Below, in pieces: positions 1-5,355 of a DNA stretch of 5,355 nucleotides (its first letter is position 1; every line of letters starts with the position of its first letter). The notes beneath the pieces are model-generated. The model did no database searches, was not told the origin of the DNA, and saw nothing but the letters and a program-made list of their open reading frames with translations. Source of the stretch: an uncultured Porphyromonadaceae bacterium (lineage in GTDB: Bacteria > Bacteroidota > Bacteroidia > Bacteroidales > Muribaculaceae); assembly GCA_900541865.1 (NCBI GenBank), contig UQLO01000067.1, forward strand, positions 1 through 5,355, written 5' to 3'. Both the position numbers and the translations under genes were made by a program.

Positions 1-108
1 AGTTTATTAATAAAAAACTCGGCAAACGTCATCTCCGGATGGTAGAACCTTTGGAAATTTTGATGCGGTTGCCCTGCCCTCTTTTTAGCTCGCCGCCTTG
101 AATTTCTT
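1..108. other. Region downstream of wecC, no supported gene
   Basis: The 108 bases after the wecC TAG stop hold no clear hairpin with a T-tract, so transcription may continue past the window edge. An ATG on the minus strand at 32-30 opens a frame (MTFAEFFINK) that runs off the edge. Ten codons are too few to call a gene. Confidence 0.4.
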
Positions 109-1314
109 CTATTTTTTGAAGATTCCGCAGAAGTCCAGTATCTCTTTGTCGTCGCGCCAAGGCAGGCTCCGGAAGGGGGTGTGGGCCGTCAGGAAGACCA
201 CGATGTCGGCCTGCTCGTAGGCCTGCTCGTAGGGGGTGAGCTTGAAGACGTGGTGCTCGGCCACGTTGGGCTCCACCACCATGATGGGCGCGTTGTTGGC
301 TCCTTGCATCACTTTGCTGATGATGGCCTTGGCCGGGCTCTCCCGAAGGTCGTCGATGTCGGGCTTGAAGGCCACGCCCATCATGGCCACCACGGGCTTA
401 CGCCCTTTTTCGAGCTCGAAGCGCAGCATGGCGTTGATGACTTTCTCGGCGCACCAGTCGGCCTTGTAGTTGTTGATTTCGCGTGCGGTGGCTATGATGC
501 GGCTCTCTTTGGGGAATGCCGCCGTGATAAAGTAGGGGTCGACGGCGATGCAGTGGCCGCCTACGCCGCAGCCCGGTTGGAGTATATTCACGCGAGGATG
601 CTTGTTGGCCAGACGGATGAGGTCCCAAACGTTGATGCCGGCGCGGTCGCAGATGAGGCTCAGCTCGTTGGCAAAGGCTATCTGGACGTCGCGGCTGGAG
701 TTTTCGGTGAGTTTGCACATCTCGGCCGTGCGCGCGTTGGTGGCATGAAGCTCGCCGGCCACGAAGATGCCGTAGAAGCCTTTTGCCGCTTCGGTGGAGG
801 CTGCGTCGACGCCGCCGATGACGCGGTCGTTGTGCACCAGCTCGTAGAGTACGTTGCCCGGCAGCACGCGCTCAGGGCAGTATGCGATGTGGATTTTGCC
901 CTTAAGCTCGGGGCGCTCCTTGAATATCAGCTCGGCCATGGCCTCGGTGGTGCCTACGGGCGAGGTGGATTCTATCACATAGAGGTCGCCCTCCTTTAGG
1001 AAGGGGATGACGGCGCGGGTGGCGTTCTCAACATAGGAGATGTCGGGCTGGTGGTCGCCCTTGAAGGGGGTGGGCACTACTATAAAATAGGCGTCGCTGA
1101 CTTCCGGCGTGGCTGCTGCACGCAGCTTGCCGGATGCCGTAACTTCCTTAAGTTTTTCGCCCAGCCCGGGCTCTATGATATGAAGTTCGCCGGCGTTGGT
1201 CTTGGCGACAACTTCCGGATTGATGTCAACGCCCAGTACGTCCACCCCGTGCATGGCAGCGGTGATGGCAGTGGGGAGGCCGATATAGCCCAACCCCATG
1301 AAACATGCTTTCAT
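109..1314 (-). CDS. wecC: UDP-N-acetyl-D-mannosamine dehydrogenase (UDP-ManNAcA synthesis)
   Basis: This cytoplasmic NAD-dependent enzyme of the UDP-glucose/GDP-mannose dehydrogenase family oxidises UDP-ManNAc twice to UDP-ManNAcA, a precursor of surface polysaccharides. The 401-residue product resembles E. coli WecC (about 420 residues, from memory) along its whole length. The Rossmann motif GLGYIG is at residues 7-12, with the acidic residue after strand 2 at D30. The WecC-like segment PTPFKGDHQPD is at 81-91 and ESTSPVG at 115-121. The active-site helix CKLTEN is at 200-205 (K201, N205). The catalytic cysteine is C255 in GVGGHCIAVDP. The C-terminal UDP-binding domain contains FKPDIDDLRESPA at 316-328. 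The start chosen is the ATG at 1314, because the Rossmann fold begins immediately after it. A longer reading from a GTG at 1371 would add 19 residues encoded by promoter DNA. Residue 207 is Ser where E. coli WecC has Phe (NSFRD). UDP-GlcNAc dehydrogenase is the main alternative, but the PTPFK segment favours WecC. Confidence 0.93.
   Translation of the reverse strand: MKACFMGLGYIGLPTAITAAMHGVDVLGVDINPEVVAKTNAGELHIIEPGLGEKLKEVTASGKLRAAATPEVSDAYFIVVPTPFKGDHQPDISYVENATRAVIPFLKEGDLYVIESTSPVGTTEAMAELIFKERPELKGKIHIAYCPERVLPGNVLYELVHNDRVIGGVDAASTEAAKGFYGIFVAGELHATNARTAEMCKLTENSSRDVQIAFANELSLICDRAGINVWDLIRLANKHPRVNILQPGCGVGGHCIAVDPYFITAAFPKESRIIATAREINNYKADWCAEKVINAMLRFELEKGRKPVVAMMGVAFKPDIDDLRESPAKAIISKVMQGANNAPIMVVEPNVAEHHVFKLTPYEQAYEQADIVVFLTAHTPFRSLPWRDDKEILDFCGIFKK
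209..232 (-). repeat. 12-bp perfect tandem duplication inside wecC
   Basis: The unit gcctgctcgtag occurs twice head to tail at 209-220 and 221-232. On the coding strand it encodes YEQA-YEQA (residues 362-369), just before the ADIVVF strand of the C-terminal domain. It keeps the reading frame, and the enzyme looks intact around it. Confidence 0.85.
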
Positions 1315-1339
1315 TAGCGGCTTGTTTTGGTTCGGATTG

Positions 1340-1372
1340 CAAAGATACAACTTTTTCGCCAATTTCTGCACA
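1340..1372 (-). promoter_or_regulatory. Bacteroidetes-type promoter of wecC
   Basis: The minus strand carries TATCTTTG at 1347-1340, a full match to the Bacteroidetes -7 consensus TAnnTTTG. A -33-like TGTG lies at 1372-1369, one mismatch from TTTG, with a 21-base spacer. Transcription would start near 1335, giving a leader of about 20 bases before the ATG at 1314. The promoter shows that wecC can be expressed independently of the operon upstream. It also excludes the GTG at 1371 as a start. No activity data exist, so this rests on consensus match and position only. Confidence 0.7.
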
Positions 1373-1428
1373 TCCCCGCCTTAAAACCTTCTGCACACTC
1401 GGATCCTGGGCCGGGTTCCTCGGCGGGG

Positions 1429-3963
1429 CTATCGAAGGATGGCGGATGAGGTTGTGGTCTGCTCGCCGACTTCGTTGCCGGTGCGGACTTTTTTGCCGTA
1501 GCCGATGGTGTAGGTCGCTCTGAGGGTGAGGGATGCGTGCGCCCCGGGGGCGTAGTTGGTCTGGTACTCACTGTAGTAGTGGCTTCGACGTTCCCAGTAG
1601 GAGGATTTATAGCTGCGGCTGAAGATGTTGCGCGCTGTCAGGGCGACTTTGAGGTTGTCGCTGCCCCACCCTGCCTCGATGATATATGTGTTGAGGTTGC
1701 GGATTACGACGTTGGAATTCTCTGTCAGTGTGCGGCTGCCGTTGCTCCACGACCCGAGGATGTAGAAGTCTTTGAGATATGCCGTGGCCTGAAGCTGTAG
1801 TCTGACGGGCCAATAGTCCGTCGTGTAGAGTCCGGTGGTTTGGAATCTGTTCTGTGTTATGTTACCGTAGAGTTGAAGTGCGTTGTCGAACAGTCTTACG
1901 GTGGCCGATGCCCCGGCATAGGTCCGCATATAGTTGCCGTCGTTGGCGAATCCGCGGAGTATGGCCTTGCCGTCTTTGTAGGGCATATATATGGTGGCCA
2001 CGCGGTTGAAGAACTGATTGTGGCCGGCAAAGACGGCGATATTGCACTTCGACGACGCATTGATATTGTAGCTCAGGGTGCCGGTGAGCTGTTTGTAGTT
2101 GTGCAGACGAGAGTTGCCGGTGATGTACATAAGTTCATCGCTCTGAACAACGGCGTCCTGCCGTAGCGTCATCGATGGGCTCCAAACGTAAACTCCGGCG
2201 TTGAGGTTCAGGCGTTGTTTGTCGCTCAAAACGTAGTTGAGGCCGACGTTGCCGAAGGGGCTTTTCTCGTCGGAGCCCGCCCCGTTGACGTTTAGATGCT
2301 CGTAGTTGAATCCGGCGTTCAGATAAAGTCTTAATTTGCGTGTTTGAAAAGAATAGTCGACGCCCAGTCCGAGCGTAAGTGTCTTCATATTGTCCCTAAA
2401 GGGGTTGCTGCCCCGGTAATTGACGTCGTCGTCTACATATACTAAATTCACTCCGGCCTTGAAGCGGTGCTTCGTACCGATTTTCTTGGTCGCGTAAAGG
2501 TCGCCGGTGAAATGCAGCACATCCTCCAGGGCGTGGTTGGCTATGGCCTCCCCGACGGCTTCGTTGTCGTAATCCGACCGGGTGTTGCGGTGAGAGTGGG
2601 TTATTTTCTGCCAATAGTTGAGCGAAAATCCGCCGGGCGCGTCCCAATATACCGAAGTCGTGTAGCCAAGGTTGTTTTCTCGCCACTGGCTGCTTCGCCC
2701 GAATTCGTAGTTGCGCCCGGAAAGGTTTGTGTAGGTCACTGTGCCCGAATACGCCTTCTCCGGCTCTCCGATGTGCGAGTACGACAGCATATTCATCCAC
2801 TCGATGCGGTCGCCCCGGTAGATGCCGCGAAGTGTCACGGGGTATTTGTCCGTCCGGCTGCGGGATCGCAAGGTGTTTTCGTCGCGTACGATGGTGCCGC
2901 CACCGGCATTGTAGACCGACCGGGTGTCGGAGCCCCCGTGGCGGCTGGTGTTGTTGGCCGCCCCGGCATATAGGTCGTAGGTCATTCGGCGGAAGGCAAA
3001 CTTGGAGAATAGCTCTACATTGCTGCTTAGCCCGTTAAGTGCCGTTTCCGATGCCGATACTTTGCTGTAGCCGCCGTACTCGTATTCCTGCACGATAAAA
3101 TTTACGACCCTGCGGGAATTTTTGAATCGGGAATCTGTCGGATTCTCTATAACTTCCACTCGCTTGACTTCTGCCATATTCATGCCTCGGATATCCTCCC
3201 GGGAAGCCTCCCGGTAGTTGATGAATAGGTCATATCCATTGCCGGCCACGTCGCTCACTGTGTTGGTCTCCGGAGAGATTACCAGGGTGGGTATAGCCAT
3301 CAGCCGAAGCAAGTCGGTGCCGCTCTGCGAAAATTGTTTCTGACGACGCGTGGGCCGGTAGACGGTTTTGTCGGCGAACAAGGTCGTCCGGTCGGCCTCC
3401 ACCGTGACTGCGTTCAGCGCCACGGGGGACTCCTCCAGTTCTACCTTCCCGACCTGAAATCCATCAAAGTCGCGCTCCAAAGGCAGGTAGCCCAGGCAGA
3501 CAACTTTTCCGACGACCCGCGTCAAGTCGCATGGTATTGCAAAGCGGCCGCTGCCGTCCGTCACCCCGTAGGTCACTACCGACGAATCGCGCCGCGACAG
3601 CAGTAGCACCGTGGCGCCCTCTACCGGCTCCGATTCCCTGTCGACGACCTGCCCATAGTAAGTGTGGCGCCCATGTTGTAGGGCTTCTATGTAGTACACC
3701 CCTTTTTTCTCTATTACGGAAATGGGATTGAGCCCCACGATGGCGCGAATGGCCTCGTAGGCACTGTCGGTGTCGACTCTTGCGGATGTCCGGTAATAAT
3801 CCAGCTCCTTGTAGATGAAGGAGATGCCAAGGTCGGAATGGTCGCGGCTCAGGGTCACCAAAGCTTCGGAAACGGGGGTGTCGCCAAAGCTATAGCTATA
3901 CTTGGCCGCTCTGGCGCTCACCGCGGCCGCTATTGCCATTATGATAGTTACCAGTCTATGCAT
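1429..3963 (-). CDS. STN-domain TonB-receptor-like outer-membrane beta-barrel protein
   Basis: This is an 844-residue outer-membrane protein and the probable sensor of the signalling operon. Residues 1-19 form a signal peptide: basic MHR, hydrophobic stretch 4-15, and ARA before the likely cleavage after A19. Residues 22-94 form an STN domain, the small periplasmic module that TonB-dependent transducers such as FecA use to contact anti-sigma factors. Residues 102-187 form a carboxypeptidase-regulatory-like beta sandwich (GQVVDRESEPVEGATV near 104-119, TDGSGRF at 135-141). LNAVTVEAD at 183-191 links to a plug-like region (about 195-300, including DLLRLMAIPTLVISP and KRVEVIENPTDSRF). Residues about 300-823 show alternating amphipathic strands with aromatic girdles, as in Bacteroidetes barrels of the OMP_b-brl_3 type. 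About 21 residues follow the last strand. The ATG lies one base after the FecR-like stop (TGA-G-ATG), so translation is probably coupled. There is no SusD partner. Family assignment is strong, but the ligand and actual transport are unknown. Confidence 0.88.
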   Translation of the reverse strand: MHRLVTIIMAIAAAVSARAAKYSYSFGDTPVSEALVTLSRDHSDLGISFIYKELDYYRTSARVDTDSAYEAIRAIVGLNPISVIEKKGVYYIEALQHGRHTYYGQVVDRESEPVEGATVLLLSRRDSSVVTYGVTDGSGRFAIPCDLTRVVGKVVCLGYLPLERDFDGFQVGKVELEESPVALNAVTVEADRTTLFADKTVYRPTRRQKQFSQSGTDLLRLMAIPTLVISPETNTVSDVAGNGYDLFINYREASREDIRGMNMAEVKRVEVIENPTDSRFKNSRRVVNFIVQEYEYGGYSKVSASETALNGLSSNVELFSKFAFRRMTYDLYAGAANNTSRHGGSDTRSVYNAGGGTIVRDENTLRSRSRTDKYPVTLRGIYRGDRIEWMNMLSYSHIGEPEKAYSGTVTYTNLSGRNYEFGRSSQWRENNLGYTTSVYWDAPGGFSLNYWQKITHSHRNTRSDYDNEAVGEAIANHALEDVLHFTGDLYATKKIGTKHRFKAGVNLVYVDDDVNYRGSNPFRDNMKTLTLGLGVDYSFQTRKLRLYLNAGFNYEHLNVNGAGSDEKSPFGNVGLNYVLSDKQRLNLNAGVYVWSPSMTLRQDAVVQSDELMYITGNSRLHNYKQLTGTLSYNINASSKCNIAVFAGHNQFFNRVATIYMPYKDGKAILRGFANDGNYMRTYAGASATVRLFDNALQLYGNITQNRFQTTGLYTTDYWPVRLQLQATAYLKDFYILGSWSNGSRTLTENSNVVIRNLNTYIIEAGWGSDNLKVALTARNIFSRSYKSSYWERRSHYYSEYQTNYAPGAHASLTLRATYTIGYGKKVRTGNEVGEQTTTSSAILR

Positions 3964-3964
3964 C

Positions 3965-4612
3965 TCACTCGACTATAAGGGTGTGGCCGTCTATCCGGAT
4001 TTTAATCTGTTCAAAGGTATTCAATTGCTCAACTATCTCGCTTAGTGGTAGCTGCGGATTGAATCTGTAGTACATATGAAGGGCTGCCGCCTCCGCATTA
4101 CGGCACTCCACTTCAACCGAATATGCGCGGCACACCGCATCAAGGATGCCTCCGAGCGGCTCGTCCTCGAAGAGTACCACTGCGCCCGCCTGCTGCGCAG
4201 GCTCCGCGGCTACCTCTTCGCCCGTATCGGCCGGTGCGGCTGAAACGATGATCTGTTCTGCCTTCGCTGGAACGTCACCTTCGGCATTGGCAGTCAATAC
4301 TCTAACCGTCACTGCTACCCCGAGTGCTACCGCCGCAAGCGAACTGACCGCCACGACGGCTATGGAGGCCGCTCGGCTCCCACGGCGCAGAAAGCCGAAG
4401 CGTACCGGCCTTACCGACCCGCTTAGTGCCTGCCAGTGGGCCGCTATCTCGGCTTCGGTTATTTCGCCGGCGTCGCTAAGCGCCGACTTCGTCTTGCACA
4501 AAACGTTGTAGATCGCGCGCGCTTCCCCGTCGGATAAAATGCGGGATATTCGCTCTGCCGAGTAGTTGTCGGGATGCTCGATTAGATCAAGCACGATGTC
4601 GTATTTATCCAT
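3965..4612 (-). CDS. Short FecR-like anti-sigma factor with DUF4974-type C-terminus
   Basis: This 215-residue inner-membrane protein is the likely regulator of the sigma factor encoded just upstream. Residues 1-65 form a helical cytoplasmic part (VLDLIEHPDNYSAERISRIL) of the kind found at the start of Bacteroidales FecR-like proteins, presumably binding sigma. Basic residues at 71-80 precede one membrane span at about 81-106, predicting an N-in, C-out orientation. An Ala/Glu/Pro-rich linker (about 107-143) leads to an STN-like/DUF4974-type domain at 144-215, with FEDEPLGGILDAV at 148-160 and a terminal INxDGxTLIV-like strand (RIDGHTLIVE). FecR proteins of this phylum are usually over 300 residues and have a central FecR domain. 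That domain is absent here with no sign of a frameshift. The gene overlaps the sigma gene by 8 bp (ATGGATAA) and ends one base before the barrel gene. Anti-sigma function is inferred from architecture and neighbours. Confidence 0.83.
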   Translation of the reverse strand: MDKYDIVLDLIEHPDNYSAERISRILSDGEARAIYNVLCKTKSALSDAGEITEAEIAAHWQALSGSVRPVRFGFLRRGSRAASIAVVAVSSLAAVALGVAVTVRVLTANAEGDVPAKAEQIIVSAAPADTGEEVAAEPAQQAGAVVLFEDEPLGGILDAVCRAYSVEVECRNAEAAALHMYYRFNPQLPLSEIVEQLNTFEQIKIRIDGHTLIVE

Positions 4613-5093
4613 TGTCGCTTAGATTTTTACGTATTGTAATCAACGCCCTTCGAAGATGTTTGAACACTGCATTCTGACTGATGCCAAGCGTGCCGGCCAC
4701 CTCCGCGAAAGCAAGTCCGCGCCCGAAGCGCAGTTGCATCACCGCGCGAGCCTGCGGGGTGAGTTTGCTTGCGATAATCTCTCCGATACTGGCAATCGTT
4801 GCCTCATCGGGCCATTCCTCGGCCTCGTAATCCTCCTGCTCGAGAAAATACAGGCATGCAATCCGGCTGCGGGTTTCTGCATCGCGGATAGTATTGAGGC
4901 AGCCGTTGCGCACTGCCCGCAGAAGATATCCGCCCGTAACGCTGTTGCCTCCCGGGACCGACAGTAGTTTGGCGAATACATCGTGGACTACATCCCGAGC
5001 GCTTTCTTCATCGTGGAGCATAGTGGTGGCCACCTGCATAAGCTGCCGGTAATGCTCTTTGAAGAGTCGCTCTATGTCCGATGTTCTGTTCAA
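4605..5093 (-). CDS. ECF (sigma-70 family) RNA polymerase sigma factor
   Basis: This is an extracytoplasmic-function sigma factor of about 162 residues that would direct RNA polymerase to target promoters when released by the FecR-like protein. Counting from the proposed TTG start, region 2 covers about residues 7-70 (IERLFKEHYRQLM, then DEESARDVVHDVFAKLL, then YLLRAVRNGCLNTIRD). Region 4 covers about 105-158 (KLTPQARAVMQLRF), with the helix-turn-helix AEVAGTLGISQNAVFKHLRRA near 130-150. The start is uncertain. The frame is open back to a GTG at 5216, but that codon lies inside the promoter and the extra 41 residues do not look like sigma sequence. TTG at 5093 is the only conventional start codon between the predicted transcript start and region 2, since the next ATG (5039) would remove part of region 2. 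No Shine-Dalgarno is visible, as is usual in Bacteroidetes. The family is certain; the start is moderate. Confidence 0.85.
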   Translation of the reverse strand: MNRTSDIERLFKEHYRQLMQVATTMLHDEESARDVVHDVFAKLLSVPGGNSVTGGYLLRAVRNGCLNTIRDAETRSRIACLYFLEQEDYEAEEWPDEATIASIGEIIASKLTPQARAVMQLRFGRGLAFAEVAGTLGISQNAVFKHLRRALITIRKNLSDNG

Positions 5094-5188
5094 TACAATA
5101 TGTCTGGGTCTACAGGTTCGTCGTCTACCTATAAAGACACGCGACTTGCCCGAAACTAAACCACGGCACGCGAAAAAATGGCCGGGAA
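5094..5188 (-). other. Probable 5' leader of the sigma operon transcript
   Basis: If transcription starts near 5188 and translation at the TTG at 5093, about 95 bases are untranslated. The heptamer TCGCGTG occurs twice (5173-5167 and 5144-5138). The CGCG cores can pair around an inner GCCG/CGGGC match, giving a possible imperfect stem at about 5140-5172. No known riboswitch was recognised. This entry depends on both the promoter and start calls being right. Confidence 0.3.
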
Positions 5189-5192
5189 TATG

Positions 5193-5224
5193 CAAAGTTG
5201 CGGATTTTTTCAGCACCGTGCAAA
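5193..5224 (-). promoter_or_regulatory. Bacteroidetes-type promoter of the sigma/FecR/barrel operon
   Basis: The minus strand shows TTTG at 5224-5221 (perfect -33), a 20-base spacer, and CAACTTTG at 5200-5193, one mismatch from the -7 consensus TAnnTTTG. The expected start is near 5188. The match to the primary-sigma consensus suggests basal expression by housekeeping polymerase rather than strict autoregulation by the encoded ECF factor, although a second ECF-dependent start cannot be excluded. The GTG at 5216 falls between the two elements and so is unlikely to start translation. Confidence 0.6.
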
Positions 5225-5310
5225 AAGATTTGCCTCTAAAAAAGATTGTTCGTAATTTTATGCCCTAATCTTAATTGGCAATACTTCGGTAAATTTTGAA
5301 ATAATTTTGT

Positions 5311-5324
5311 GAGGCGCATGCCTC
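5311..5324. repeat. Short perfect inverted repeat in the upstream intergenic region
   Basis: GAGGC and GCCTC form a perfect 5-bp stem around a 4-base loop (GCAT on the plus strand). No clean T-tract follows on either strand, so it is not a convincing intrinsic terminator. It could be an operator-like site or the stem of a weak terminator for a gene beyond the window. The rest of 5217-5355 is AT-rich, with no gene recognised. Confidence 0.4.
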
Positions 5325-5355
5325 TGATCTTATAATACGCTAAAAATCAGATGTT

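Noticed and set aside
1..32. Possible truncated gene starting with ATG at 32 on the minus strand
   Set aside because: Only ten codons remain before the edge. The GGAG directly abuts the ATG, too close for a ribosome site, and the short peptide cannot be assigned.
181..999. 272-codon plus-strand open frame opposite wecC
   Set aside because: It lies wholly antisense to a well-recognised enzyme. Its translation is rich in Val, Gly, His and Asp as expected from mirrored GC-biased codons, with no recognisable motif.
1381..1428. Possible terminator between the barrel gene and wecC
   Set aside because: The best hairpin (about 1410-1424, GCCG/CGGC with an interrupted stem) is short and has no T-tract after it on the minus strand.
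2396..2973. Long open frames (134 and 168 codons) in other frames within the barrel gene
   Set aside because: Both sit inside the coding sequence of the barrel protein, have biased compositions and no domain features. They are shadows of the real frame.
4656..4967. 103-codon plus-strand frame opposite the sigma gene
   Set aside because: It is antisense to conserved sigma regions 2 and 4, with no promoter or recognisable motif.
5151..5158. TAGTTTCG as a second -7 element nearer the sigma start
   Set aside because: It has one mismatch in the core and no TTTG-like -33 element at 19-21 bases. The nearest TTTG is 34 bases away.
1..5355. CRISPR arrays, tRNA or rRNA genes, insertion sequences
   Set aside because: No regularly spaced repeats, RNA gene motifs, transposase frames or terminal inverted repeats were seen on either strand.

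Overview
The window most likely comes from the Bacteroidales, possibly a gut lineage with GC-rich genes. Three things support this. The minus-strand promoters fit the Bacteroidetes pattern (a TTTG-like -33 element, about 20 bases, then TAnnTTTG). The translation starts lack Shine-Dalgarno sequences. The sigma / FecR-like / STN-carboxypeptidase-regulatory-barrel gene set is typical of this phylum. The genus cannot be fixed from the sequence alone.

All four supported genes lie on the minus strand, so the order of transcription runs from high to low coordinates. An AT-rich upstream region (about 5217-5355) leads into a housekeeping-type promoter (5193-5224). This drives a tight three-gene operon: an ECF sigma factor (4605-5093, probably with a TTG start), a short FecR-like membrane anti-sigma factor (3965-4612, overlapping the sigma gene by 8 bp), and an 844-residue TonB-receptor-like outer-membrane barrel with an N-terminal STN signalling domain (1429-3963, one base after the FecR stop). 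A 57-base gap without a convincing terminator follows. wecC (109-1314) then encodes UDP-N-acetyl-D-mannosamine dehydrogenase and has its own promoter at 1340-1372. The last 108 bases hold no supported gene.

The three-gene operon has the layout of a cell-surface signalling relay. The outer-membrane protein would sense a ligand or envelope state and touch the anti-sigma factor in the periplasm through its STN domain. The anti-sigma factor would then free the sigma factor. The most notable feature is that the FecR-like protein has only a cytoplasmic sigma-binding part, one membrane span, a short linker and a C-terminal STN-like (DUF4974-type) domain. The central FecR solenoid domain is missing. 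Small STN-like modules therefore face each other across the periplasm. No SusD-like gene is present, and the ligand is unknown. wecC makes UDP-ManNAcA for surface polysaccharide and appears to be a separate transcription unit. A functional link to the relay is only suggested by proximity.
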